Shown: positions 1-6,512 of the stretch, one piece after another
Layout of the letters: each line of letters opens with the position of its first letter
Numbering within the stretch: the first letter of the stretch is position 1
Origin: DAOUGC01 sp034429695
GTDB taxonomy: Bacteria > Chloroflexota > Anaerolineae > Anaerolineales > Anaerolineaceae
Length of the DNA stretch: 11,198 bases
Assembly: GCA_034429695.1 (NCBI GenBank)
Contig: DAOUGC010000226.1
Location: 1 to 11,198, forward strand
Direction of reading: 5' to 3'
Notes under the pieces: generated by a model
What the model was told of the DNA's origin: nothing
Databases searched by the model: none
The model's input: only the letters and a program-made list of their open reading frames with translations
Translations under genes and position numbers: made by a program

Positions 1-390
1 TTTGAGGCGGTTCAGCCGCATGACCCGCGTCCGCGGCATGCCATCCATCAGGCGCGGGCATGGGTGCGCGGTGAGGTTGCCATGCAGGTGGCGCGCACCG
101 CGGCTGGCCATGCCAACGCTGCCGCCAGGGACCTGCGTGGGGCGGCACGCTACGCAGCCTTTGCTGCCGCACAGGCTGCGGCGGTGGCGCATGTGGCAGC
201 CCACGAACTGGGCGCGGCTGCATATGCAATCAAGGCGGTCATGGCGGCAGCACCGCAAGGTGAGCGCGAACAGTCAGGACGGCTGGAGTGCCAGTGGCAG
301 CGCGGGCAGTTGCCAGAGCCAATCCGCGAGCTGGTGCTCGACGACCAGCGGGTGCGCAATGACATCTGCTGGTCGGTGTTTGATTGTTGA
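1..390 (+). CDS. Imm-5-like putative immunity protein, C-terminal part (5' end outside window)
   Basis: The first reading frame is open from base 1 to a TGA at 388-390, giving 129 residues with no start in the window, so the gene is truncated at its 5' end. The peptide is very rich in Ala and His and carries the pattern I associate with Imm-5-like 'putative immunity proteins': an Ala-rich helical block containing HVAAHELGAAAYAIKAV, then the closing WQRGQLPEPIRELVLDDQ. Family members are small, probably all-helical proteins, named from their similarity to polymorphic-toxin immunity proteins; a biochemical role is mostly unproven. No toxin gene is visible downstream; one could lie upstream of the window. 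An overlapping frame is open over the same bases (2-400) but gives an Arg/Trp-rich peptide with no family character, so I treat it as a shadow. The family call is from recognition of the motif, without a search. Confidence 0.72.
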   Translation, partial: FEAVQPHDPRPRHAIHQARAWVRGEVAMQVARTAAGHANAAARDLRGAARYAAFAAAQAAAVAHVAAHELGAAAYAIKAVMAAAPQGEREQSGRLECQWQRGQLPEPIRELVLDDQRVRNDICWSVFDC

Positions 391-447
391 TTTTCTGTAG
401 CGCTTATCGAACAACCCGTCCAAATACACTGCCTGACCGGCGAATGA

Positions 448-502
448 CACCCCGGCTCAGCAGGGCAAACATCAAAATCCACCATGCCGGGGTGGTTTTG
501 TT
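448..502 (+). terminator. Terminator-like hairpin with a competing longer hairpin
   Basis: CCACC (479-483) and GGTGG (491-495) form a 5-bp stem with a 7-nt loop, followed at once by TTTTGTT, as in a short Rho-independent terminator for the immunity-type gene ending at 390. The right half of that stem can instead pair with an upstream stretch: CACCCCGGC (448-456) is the exact complement of GCCGGGGTG (486-494), giving 9 bp around a 29-nt loop. The two structures exclude each other. The stop-to-hairpin distance (about 90 nt) is long, which lowers confidence. Confidence 0.45.
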
Positions 503-608
503 ACCCAAAAAATGTGAATGGTCGCTGAACGCAGCTTCCCCGTGCAACAAGAAAATTCAAGGGCGTCTTCCTATGGGAGAAAGTGACCGGATCCATTTCT
601 GATTACAG

Positions 609-617
609 TGCTACAAT
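609..617 (+). promoter_or_regulatory. Possible extended -10 promoter of the 642 lipoprotein gene
   Basis: TGCTACAAT (609-617) matches an extended -10 box (TG, one base, then TACAAT, 5 of 6 to consensus). No good -35 hexamer is seen at 16-18 bp upstream. Transcription would begin near 624, just before the GGAG ribosome site at 631-634. Based only on consensus matching. Confidence 0.38.
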
Positions 618-641
618 CAAAATAAATCATGGAGTATTAAA

Positions 642-1967
642 ATGAAAAAATATAAGAATATCGTACGGTTGATATTTGTTTTATTTTTCATTACAGCCTC
701 CATCGCCTGCAATATCACCAGCCTGCAAACACCACAACAAAATCCAATCACCACACCGGTTGCTCACATTGTGGAAGACAAACCAACCGCCGTAGCGCAG
801 GTTTATCCGGAAGACTGGATATTGTTGCTCTCAGACAGTTTTGATGATAACGGAAATGAATGGAGCAGCCCTGTGCCGGATGACGCCAGCGGCTCCATCC
901 GCTCACGGGTGGAAAATGGCACTCTGGATGTGACCCTGTCATCAAACGAGTTGGGCGGGGCAAGAAATACCGTCATGCAAACCAACCTCACCCATCTGCT
1001 GGATTTTTACATTACGTTTGAAGCCAATCAGACCGATTTTCAAAGTGAAGCCTATTATGGTTTGGAATTTCGAACGATCAGTGTTCAGGGATATGTGTTC
1101 ATGATCGACCAGAAAAATCGGCGGTACACTCTGGCGTTTACCGATTCCGACTGGCACCCGATCATCGATTTTACGACCTCAACGGCGATCAACAGAAATG
1201 CGCCCAATAAAATCGGGTTGCTGATCATGGGACCATCCGTGACCATGTTCATTAATGATCAGGAGATTGCAAAAATCTCTGACGCGCGCCCGTACAACAT
1301 GGGGACGTTTGGATTTACAGCCGGGTTGTACGATCCAAATGGAAATATGAGTGTTTCGTTTGATAACCTTGAAATTTACGGGTCCGCGCAACCCCAAAAA
1401 GCACCCACCCTGGCTTTTCTTCCCAGCGCCACCCATTCGCCCCGTCGTAATGTGCTTTCAATGACGGCCGGGGCAGCCGTGCTGCAGGATCAGCTTCTCT
1501 ACATGCGCTCGACTTCGGAGATTATCACCGCGATCCCACAGGACCCCGCTGATGCCTTTCTGGTGACCATGATCGGACTGGCTTCCAATTCGACGCTTGC
1601 ACCCCAGGACCTGGCGTGGACGGCTTTGGATGATGCCAATCAATCGTACGATCCGGTCGGTATCTGTGGTCTTCAATTTGTGGACAACGATTCACAAAAA
1701 CCCATGTTCTACACATTCTTTGGCAAGCCCATTTCGGGCTCGATTACTTTTACATCGGATAGTGACCTGGCGATGTTTGGGCTGGTATTTGTGGTTCCAA
1801 AAGAGATTAGCCAGGTGACGCTGGTTGATCCTCGTAATCAGGAATTTCCCATCACCATTTTCCCGGGGACGGTGAGTGTTCAGGCGGATCAGATACCGGA
1901 TATTACCTTTGATTTTGTCACTTTCGAGACGGTGGATGGCAGTGAGGATTGGACCATAACGCCGTGA
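642..1967 (+). CDS. Lipoprotein with LamG-like jelly-roll domain
   Basis: A 441-residue exported protein. The start ATG is supported by GGAG at 631-634, 7 nt upstream. The N-terminus has the charged stretch MKKYK, then a hydrophobic segment (about residues 8-22) ending ASIAC, so Cys23 is the likely lipidated residue. The lipobox is non-standard, with Ser and Ile where Leu and Ala/Ser are usual. After a Thr/Pro/Gln-rich linker, residues about 63-248 start with DSFDDNGNEW and end FDNLEIYG, the usual frame of concanavalin/LamG-like (also DUF1080-like) beta-sandwich domains in Chloroflexota surface lipoproteins. Residues about 250-441 form a second, beta-rich region that I cannot name; phrases like FGLVFVVPKE recall the immunoglobulin-like DUF4352 type, a weak likeness. 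Probable role: surface-anchored binding of carbohydrate or another ligand; no catalytic motif seen. Base composition is visibly more AT-rich than the genes further right. It appears monocistronic. Confidence 0.8.
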   Translation: MKKYKNIVRLIFVLFFITASIACNITSLQTPQQNPITTPVAHIVEDKPTAVAQVYPEDWILLLSDSFDDNGNEWSSPVPDDASGSIRSRVENGTLDVTLSSNELGGARNTVMQTNLTHLLDFYITFEANQTDFQSEAYYGLEFRTISVQGYVFMIDQKNRRYTLAFTDSDWHPIIDFTTSTAINRNAPNKIGLLIMGPSVTMFINDQEIAKISDARPYNMGTFGFTAGLYDPNGNMSVSFDNLEIYGSAQPQKAPTLAFLPSATHSPRRNVLSMTAGAAVLQDQLLYMRSTSEIITAIPQDPADAFLVTMIGLASNSTLAPQDLAWTALDDANQSYDPVGICGLQFVDNDSQKPMFYTFFGKPISGSITFTSDSDLAMFGLVFVVPKEISQVTLVDPRNQEFPITIFPGTVSVQADQIPDITFDFVTFETVDGSEDWTITP

Positions 1968-1977
1968 TCCGGGCAGG

Positions 1978-2005
1978 GGCAACCATGAGATATGGCTTTT
2001 TTGCC
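1978..2005 (+). terminator. Weak terminator-like hairpin after the lipoprotein gene
   Basis: CCAT (1983-1986) pairs with ATGG (1992-1995) over a 5-nt loop, and a run of six T follows at 1997-2002. The flanking GGCAA (1978-1982) and TTGCC (2001-2005) could also pair. The core stem is only 4 bp, so this is a marginal call resting on position (10 nt past the stop) and the T run. Confidence 0.28.
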
Positions 2006-2335
2006 AGTAGACGCGGGTGTCCTGCCGGTCTATAATAATCTTATTCACCGGTATGCTGGATGTGATTGCAGGTTTTAGCGGTTGGGAGCATGGATCTCGA
2101 AACGGTGAGCCAGTGCGGCTCGCCTGATCATCGTAAGGGTTGAAAGCTGCCCGGCTGTGGCAGGCCACTGGAAAGGATGCAGGGCTTGCAAATGACATAC
2201 TTCATCACCAATCAGATTTAAATAATCCCCATTACGATGCAACAGTGCGGATCGGATTGACCGCTCAGAAGATGTGAGCAGTCATCCCTTCAGCTTGATG
2301 ATCAAACATCCAATGTTCTGATCCCATTTCCTGTT

Positions 2336-2354
2336 ACCTGGCGCGCCGCCAGGT
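2336..2354. promoter_or_regulatory. 19-base palindrome just upstream of the protease ribosome site
   Basis: ACCTGGCG (2336-2343) and CGCCAGGT (2347-2354) are perfect 8-bp arms around the three bases CGC. It ends 8 bp before the GGAGG at 2363-2367. As DNA it could be an operator for a dimeric repressor; as RNA it would be a very stable hairpin directly 5' of the ribosome site. There is no T tract, so it is not a standard terminator. Confidence 0.5.
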
Positions 2355-2374
2355 GGTGGAGGGGAGGTGTTTTG

Positions 2375-3280
2375 ATGACTGTAAATATCGAAAGCAGAAA
2401 AAAACTCACCGGTGCCGGCGGTAATCGTGAATGGTGGTCGGAGCTCGCGCGCAAGAGCGGGTTGTTCACCCTCATCCTGATATGCGCCATAGTGGTGTTT
2501 ATTTTTGGGGCAAATCATTTCGAAGTGTTTCCCACCAACGGGAATGTGGTCTACGAGAGCGCCACAACCGCTTTCTTTCTGGCTGCTGCGCTGTGGATGC
2601 GCAGGTCGCCGCGCCTTGCACAATACTGGCAGATCGCCTACGCCTTTTTCTGTGCAGCGGCGGTGATCCTGGTTACAACGTTGACGGTGGGTTTTCGAGA
2701 AGCACTGTTCAGCGCAATGGGCATCCTTCCGCACACCCATCAGGCAGATGGGGCAGGGAAGATTTTTGAAGCCTGCATGACCATCGGCACCATCCTGCTG
2801 CTTTCGTGGGTGGCGGGCATCCGGCTGGATGTGCTGTACGTCAGGCGGGGCAATCTCAAGTGGGGCTTGCTGATCGGGCTGGGGACGCTGTTGAACTTCA
2901 TAACGTCGTCGATGTTCATCTTTGCCAGACAAAGCTCTGATATGGCTGAGCTGGGCTCTGTCATTCTATGGGGCCTGGTCTTCTCCCTGTTCAACGGTTT
3001 TCTGGAAGAACTGTGGTTGCGCTCGCAATTCTTGAAAAGGCTCATCCCCGTGCTGGGCCTGGGCACATCCATCGTGCTGACATCGTTATGGTTCGGGTTG
3101 TTCCACGTCAGCGGGTTGATGTATTTGCAACCTGAAGCGGTTCCATTCTATATGATCAACACCTTCACCTTCGCGGCGGCCTGGGGTTACCTGATGCACA
3201 AAACCGACAGTTGGATTGGCCCCGGCCTGATGCATGCCGCTGCCGATTTCTTCCTGTACGTGGCAGTGCTCAGCGCCTAG
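2375..3280 (+). CDS. CPBP-family intramembrane metalloprotease
   Basis: A 301-residue multi-pass membrane protein. I chose the ATG at 2375 because GGAGG at 2363-2367 lies 7 nt before it; a TTG three bases earlier would add only one residue. All three CPBP (formerly Abi/CAAX protease) signatures are visible: the diglutamate motif EELWLR (Glu211, Glu212, Arg216), FGLFH (Phe240, His244) and HAAAD (His287, Asp291). These residues bind the metal and activate water inside the membrane in relatives such as Rce1-type CAAX proteases. Hydrophobic segments suggest about eight membrane spans after a roughly 28-residue charged cytoplasmic N-terminus. Bacterial members serve varied roles (bacteriocin self-immunity or maturation, membrane regulation); nothing nearby fixes the substrate. 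The GNAT gene starts 54 nt after its stop on the same strand, so the two are probably co-transcribed. Confidence 0.88.
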   Translation: MTVNIESRKKLTGAGGNREWWSELARKSGLFTLILICAIVVFIFGANHFEVFPTNGNVVYESATTAFFLAAALWMRRSPRLAQYWQIAYAFFCAAAVILVTTLTVGFREALFSAMGILPHTHQADGAGKIFEACMTIGTILLLSWVAGIRLDVLYVRRGNLKWGLLIGLGTLLNFITSSMFIFARQSSDMAELGSVILWGLVFSLFNGFLEELWLRSQFLKRLIPVLGLGTSIVLTSLWFGLFHVSGLMYLQPEAVPFYMINTFTFAAAWGYLMHKTDSWIGPGLMHAAADFFLYVAVLSA

Positions 3281-3334
3281 GCGGCTGTGGAGGTAAATAC
3301 TTTATGCAATAAGAAGTTTCATGGAGAGAATCGA

Positions 3335-3760
3335 ATGAAAGAGCTATGTGAAATCATCGCTGTGGAAAAGCCGGACGACGCCGTGTGGGACGTGGTGGGT
3401 TGGGGGCTGCATAAATACAACGTTCAGCATGCCGGTGAGCCGGAAGGCAAGGATATCTACCTGGTGCTGTACACCCCCGAACACGAGGTGGCAGGCGGTT
3501 TGGTCGGTAAACTTCACTGGGGGTGGTTGTGCGTTGACCTGTTGTTCGTAAAAGAAGAATTTCGGGGTTGCGGGTACGGGCACCGATTGCTGGAAATGGC
3601 TGAGAATGAAGCCCGCCAGCACGGTGCTAAGAGCGCTTATCTGGACACGTTCACGTATCAGGCGCCCGATTTCTACCTGCGGCACGGGTATCGTGTATTT
3701 GGCGAGCTCAAGGGTTTCCCTGCCGGGCATGACCGCCTGTATTTTATGAAAGAGTTGTAA
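3335..3760 (+). CDS. GNAT-family N-acetyltransferase
   Basis: 141 residues, from the ATG at 3335; GGAGA (3323-3327) is well placed, whereas the in-frame GTG at 3287 has no better site and would add an unlikely N-terminal tail. The acetyl-CoA-binding motif A is clear: the beta strand WLCVDLLFV, then RGCGYG (Arg77-Gly82) leading into the helix HRLLEMAENEARQHGA. The later strand AYLDTF and the FYLRHGYRVFGEL segment (Tyr114 near the usual general-acid position) complete a standard single GNAT fold at the normal family length. The reaction would be transfer of an acetyl group from acetyl-CoA to an amine; the substrate cannot be read from sequence. It is a likely second gene of a unit with the CPBP protease, and a long hairpin lies 11 nt past its stop. 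Confidence 0.88.
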   Translation: MKELCEIIAVEKPDDAVWDVVGWGLHKYNVQHAGEPEGKDIYLVLYTPEHEVAGGLVGKLHWGWLCVDLLFVKEEFRGCGYGHRLLEMAENEARQHGAKSAYLDTFTYQAPDFYLRHGYRVFGELKGFPAGHDRLYFMKEL

Positions 3761-3771
3761 AAGCAAGAACC

Positions 3772-3813
3772 GGCTGTAACCTTCCAGTTCAGACCTGCTG
3801 GAAGGTTACAGCC
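3772..3813. terminator. 16-bp perfect inverted repeat between convergent genes (probable bidirectional terminator)
   Basis: GGCTGTAACCTTCCAG (3772-3787) is exactly complementary to CTGGAAGGTTACAGCC (3798-3813), with a 10-nt loop. It sits 11 nt past the GNAT stop and 44 nt past the end of the minus-strand gene, so it could end transcription from both sides. T tracts are poor: a broken T-rich stretch follows on the minus strand (complement of AAAAGCAAGAA, 3760-3770), and ATTTT on the plus strand only at 3827-3831. An alternative is a small repeated element. Confidence 0.6.
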
Positions 3814-3857
3814 AATGGGATGAGCAATTTTCGGCTGACGCGCCCAGTTTCTTTTGA

Positions 3858-5090
3858 CTAACTTCTGGCTGCCCTCAAATTCTCCACAGGCATGTGAAGC
3901 AGATCCCACGACAGTACCGCGCCGCGCGCACCGCATGCGCGGGCAAGCGCGACCATTTCACGCACGTGAGCCGGGGTGATGTTAATATGAAAAGCCGGGA
4001 TGGACACGGCTTCGATGCCAAGATAGACCGGCTTTAAAGCGCTGCGCGCAACGGCTGCTGCCGTCTCCGTGCGAATGAGTTCCAGCGGAGCGCAATCGCG
4101 CTCGATGGCAACAATGCTGCTGCCTGCCATCTCAGGCAGGTGAGCCTGCATCCAGGCATCGGCCTTATCCAACCCCACCTTTAAAAATTCAACCAGCCCG
4201 CGCGCCAGTTGTGGGATCTCCAATCGCAACCCGGCAGGCCCGTTGGCGTACTGGTAGACCATCGGTTTGATCCACACCGCCGTTGCGCTCATGGCCGGGT
4301 AGTCCTGCCCGACCAGATACGCCAGCCCGGGCGAGAACAGATCGAGCGAGAGTTTGACGCCCATGCGCGTGGTGAGGGTTTTGATCTGCTCCGTCAGGCG
4401 GGTGATGGAGCGCGCGCGGAAGGCCAGGAAGCCTTGCAGCAGTTCCTGATCCGCTGCTGGCAGGGCGCCGAGCAGTGCGGTCAGCCAGTCGGGGTGATCA
4501 TCGTTCACCACAATGCCACCGGACCGGACGGATTGCGCGCGGTGCAGGACGGCCTGAACCTTATCCAGGTCCAGCCCTTCGGCTGCGGCAAGCGCCTTGC
4601 AGTGCGGGCAGAAGCACGAGAGCACGTCGTCCAGCCCGTTTGCCGGGGATGGAAAGCGGATTTTGTCCAGAAAGACACCGTCGAAGGGGTAATCGCTCAG
4701 CAGGCGTTCCAGCCGCGCCAGCACGGTGTGTTGAACCTCGGGATGGTTGGGGCAGGCAAACGAGAAGTTCTCGCCGATCTCGGCCTGTTTTTCCGCGCTG
4801 CCCCAGCCCGCCGAACGCCCGCCACGGTGGTTGACCACCTGCTGTTCGGGTTTGAGCTCGGGGTTGTCCGAGAGGGCGGCATACCATAAGAAAACCTCAC
4901 TGCCGGTTCCTCCAGCGGTCACCGCGCGGTACACCTCAGGGATTTCCTCCCCGCCGAGGATGACGATGTCCAGTTGGGCGGCATCAACGGCGTCACGGAT
5001 GGCTTTCAGCACGCCATCCAGACCCATTTGATCAACGGCATGCTGCGTGCAATTGCACTGCGCGGCGAGGACAAATTTTTCTTCCGGCAT
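3858..5090 (-). CDS. Glycoside-hydrolase-like TIM-barrel protein (GHL type), substrate unknown
   Basis: 410 residues, start ATG at 5088-5090 with AGGAG (complement of 5096-5100) 5 nt before it. No signal peptide or membrane segment, so probably cytoplasmic. The recognisable core is YPFDGVFLDKIRFPSP (Asp137, Asp142, Arg145), which matches the strand-4 region of putative glycosyl-hydrolase-like (GHL) barrels, where the Asp residues are in the active site. It is followed by CFCPHC (Cys159-Cys164), a Cys cluster also seen in such proteins. Later strands KLSLDLFSPGLAYLVGQDY and WIKPMVYQ, then GIEAV and GAVLSWDLL, fit a (beta/alpha)8 barrel reading to the C-terminus. A role in carbohydrate or glycoconjugate breakdown is inferred; no transporter or sugar gene lies alongside. 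It is divergent from the 5269 gene and convergent with the GNAT gene, so it is likely expressed alone. Confidence 0.6.
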   Translation of the reverse strand: MPEEKFVLAAQCNCTQHAVDQMGLDGVLKAIRDAVDAAQLDIVILGGEEIPEVYRAVTAGGTGSEVFLWYAALSDNPELKPEQQVVNHRGGRSAGWGSAEKQAEIGENFSFACPNHPEVQHTVLARLERLLSDYPFDGVFLDKIRFPSPANGLDDVLSCFCPHCKALAAAEGLDLDKVQAVLHRAQSVRSGGIVVNDDHPDWLTALLGALPAADQELLQGFLAFRARSITRLTEQIKTLTTRMGVKLSLDLFSPGLAYLVGQDYPAMSATAVWIKPMVYQYANGPAGLRLEIPQLARGLVEFLKVGLDKADAWMQAHLPEMAGSSIVAIERDCAPLELIRTETAAAVARSALKPVYLGIEAVSIPAFHINITPAHVREMVALARACGARGAVLSWDLLHMPVENLRAARS

Positions 5091-5199
5091 GTTTGCTCCT
5101 TGGTGTTAACGGTGGACGGTTCGGGTTAATTATCGCAGAGAATGGCGCAGAATGGGTGTGAGAAAGGGCGCAGGTCAAAAAATGGATGATAATCAGTGG

Positions 5200-5227
5200 T
5201 TGGCTTGCCCGCCGCCTGGCATATAAT
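5200..5227 (+). promoter_or_regulatory. Sigma-70-type promoter of the zinc-ribbon/DUF3788 gene pair
   Basis: A perfect TATAAT at 5222-5227 preceded at 16 bp by TTGGCT (5200-5205, 4 of 6 to the -35 consensus). Transcription would start near 5234, leaving a leader of about 35 nt with AGGAG at 5257-5261 before the ATG at 5269. Confidence 0.6.
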
Positions 5228-5268
5228 TTACTTATTCAGCGCAGGGAAACCGGTTCAGGAGAAACCCC

Positions 5269-5889
5269 ATGATCATCTGTCCGTGGTGCGGCACCAACTA
5301 TGTTGTTTTTCAATCCAACTGCAAGAACTGCGGCGGCATCATTGAAGCACCCCATGATCCAATTGCTGTTCCGGACACATTTGATGCGTTGCCCGTACCT
5401 CCGCCCGCCCCACGCCAGATTTCGGATCGATACGTCTGGCGGTTGCTGGCCAGCGACGGCTGGGCGATCGCCGCCTTTGTCTTTTGCCTGCTGGGCCTGA
5501 TCTTCGGGTTTGTCGCGCTTGGCCTTCTGCTGCCGGTTGTCACGGCATTGATCGGGGTGATTTTTCTATTCATCGCGCTTCCGTTCCTGGGGGCGGGCGT
5601 GGGCGTGCTGATCTGGCGCCATCAAGCGGCGCAGAAGCTGGTCGGGGTGCTGCGCGACGGTCTTTCGGCGGAGGGGCGCATCACCGCGCTTGAGGAGAAT
5701 TATTCGGTGCGCATCAATGGGCGGCATCCGTGGGTGATCGGTTATGAATACGGGGTCAACGGGCAAAGCCATACCGGCAGGGTTTCCACCCTTAATTTGC
5801 CGGGTGATCGCCTGCAGGTGGGCAAACCGGTGAGGGTGTTGTACCTGGCAGGCGAACCAACATTCAGCTCCATCTACCCGCATCCATAG
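5269..5889 (+). CDS. Zinc-ribbon membrane protein with DUF3592-like C-terminal domain
   Basis: 206 residues; ATG at 5269 with AGGAG 7 nt upstream and a good promoter further up. Residues 1-21 form a four-Cys zinc ribbon (Cys4, Cys7, Cys18, Cys21; CPWC and CKNC). A Pro-rich linker follows to about residue 50, then a long hydrophobic block (about 65-116) fitting two membrane spans with a short turn. The C-terminal domain (about 125-206) has the look of DUF3592: the small beta-rich pattern SVRINGRHPWVIGYEYGVNG, then VGKPVRVLYLAGEPTFS. The topology implies that both soluble ends are on the cytoplasmic side if there are two spans. The function is unknown; zinc-ribbon/membrane proteins of this kind are common in Chloroflexota. 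Its stop codon overlaps the ribosome site of the next gene, so the two are translated from one mRNA. Confidence 0.72.
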   Translation: MIICPWCGTNYVVFQSNCKNCGGIIEAPHDPIAVPDTFDALPVPPPAPRQISDRYVWRLLASDGWAIAAFVFCLLGLIFGFVALGLLLPVVTALIGVIFLFIALPFLGAGVGVLIWRHQAAQKLVGVLRDGLSAEGRITALEENYSVRINGRHPWVIGYEYGVNGQSHTGRVSTLNLPGDRLQVGKPVRVLYLAGEPTFSSIYPHP

Positions 5890-5899
5890 GAGGAATGAC

Positions 5900-6358
5900 A
5901 TGCACGAACGCATGCTGGATAAATCCAACCAGCCCACCGATGAGGACATGGTCAACGCCATTGGCGCGCCGATCAGCACGGCCTGGACAGCTCTGCGGAG
6001 CTTTCTGGTGGAAACCTACGGCATCACCCCCATCTACAACCCGGGCGGCAGGAAGTACGGCTGGAACCTGCAGCACCGCAGCGGCGGGCGGCCGCTGTGT
6101 GAGATGTACCCCGAATACGGCTCTTTCACCGCGCTGGTGGTGCTGGGCAAAACCGAGCTGGAGCAGGCGCTGGAGCGCATTGAGACGTTCGGGGAGACGG
6201 TGCAGGCTGCGCTGCGCGACACGCCGCGCTTTCACGACGGCTGCTGGATGTACATCCGCGTGTCCGACCCGCAGACGTGCGATCAGGATGTGAAGGACAT
6301 TCAGCAGTTGATCTTGATCAAGCGCAAACCGCCGAGGAAAAAGGCAGTTGCTGCATAA
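5900..6358 (+). CDS. DUF3788 family protein
   Basis: 152 residues; ATG at 5900 with a full AGGAGG at 5888-5893 that overlaps the stop codon of the preceding gene (gap 10 nt), so this is a tight two-gene operon. The sequence follows the DUF3788 pattern I know: an N-terminal helix, then W..L..FLVETYG (about residues 29-41), KYGWNLQHRSGGRPLCEMYPEYGSF in pieces around 52-75, and the VVLGKTELEQAL helix, ending with YIRVSDPQTCDQDVKDIQQLI. Length is typical for the family. Members are small soluble proteins of unknown function, probably related in fold to the DUF1801/YdhG-like group; that last point is a weak recollection. The Lys/Arg-rich tail (KRKPPRKKAVAA) is odd for the family and could contact nucleic acid. 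A good terminator follows. Confidence 0.78.
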   Translation: MHERMLDKSNQPTDEDMVNAIGAPISTAWTALRSFLVETYGITPIYNPGGRKYGWNLQHRSGGRPLCEMYPEYGSFTALVVLGKTELEQALERIETFGETVQAALRDTPRFHDGCWMYIRVSDPQTCDQDVKDIQQLILIKRKPPRKKAVAA

Positions 6359-6365
6359 TGCATTC

Positions 6366-6398
6366 GCACCCTCCGGCAATGGAGGGCGCTTTTGATTT
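6366..6398 (+). terminator. Rho-independent terminator after the DUF3788 gene
   Basis: CCCTCC (6369-6374) pairs with GGAGGG (6381-6386) over the loop GGCAAT; two further G-C pairs flank one mismatch (6366-6367 with 6388-6389). TTTTGATTT follows directly (6390-6398). It lies 8 nt past the stop. Confidence 0.82.
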
Positions 6399-6430
6399 GG
6401 GTGGGTGAATAAACCAAAAGGATGATTGAT

Positions 6431-6459
6431 TTGGCGGATCTGTATTATTGCTGTATATT
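6431..6459 (+). promoter_or_regulatory. Probable promoter of the winged-helix/nuclease gene
   Basis: TTGGCG (6431-6436) and TATATT (6454-6459) are separated by 17 bp. The region is strongly AT-rich compared with its surroundings. The ATG at 6513 lies about 54 nt past the -10, with AAGGGGTG (6501-6508) as ribosome site. Confidence 0.5.
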
Positions 6460-6512
6460 ATTCTTATTCCAATTAACCGAAAACGGGTTTGAGATGAATA
6501 AGGGGTGCACAC

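Larger units (their letters stand above)
1968..2374. other. 407-bp intergenic region with small hairpins, no gene seen
   Basis: No credible reading frame in either direction. Contents noted: a weak terminator-like hairpin just after the lipoprotein stop (separate entry); a TATAAT at 2031-2036 without a suitably spaced -35; an imperfect stem at 2263-2267 with 2275-2279 (GCTCA and TGAGC, 7-nt loop); an imperfect stem at 2300-2309 with 2313-2323 (one bulged base); and a strong 19-base palindrome at 2336-2354 just before the next gene (separate entry). The run of small hairpins towards the protease gene suggests a structured leader, but I do not recognise a riboswitch class. Confidence 0.5.

Noticed and set aside
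2..400. 132-residue frame overlapping the immunity-type gene
   Set aside because: Arg/Trp/Ser-rich composition typical of an out-of-frame reading of GC-rich DNA; the first frame gives the recognisable family.
384..602. 72-residue frame after the immunity-type gene
   Set aside because: No ribosome site, no family likeness, and it crosses a terminator-like hairpin.
2001..2036. Promoter made of TTGCCA (2001-2006) and TATAAT (2031-2036)
   Set aside because: The 24-bp spacing is too long for a sigma-70-type promoter and the next start is more than 330 bp away.
1692..2198. 168-residue minus-strand frame covering part of the 1968-2374 gap
   Set aside because: Half of it lies antisense to the well-supported lipoprotein gene and the composition is not protein-like.
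4209..4889. 226-residue plus-strand frame antisense to the TIM-barrel gene
   Set aside because: Shadow of a long, motif-bearing minus-strand gene; no supporting ribosome site or family.
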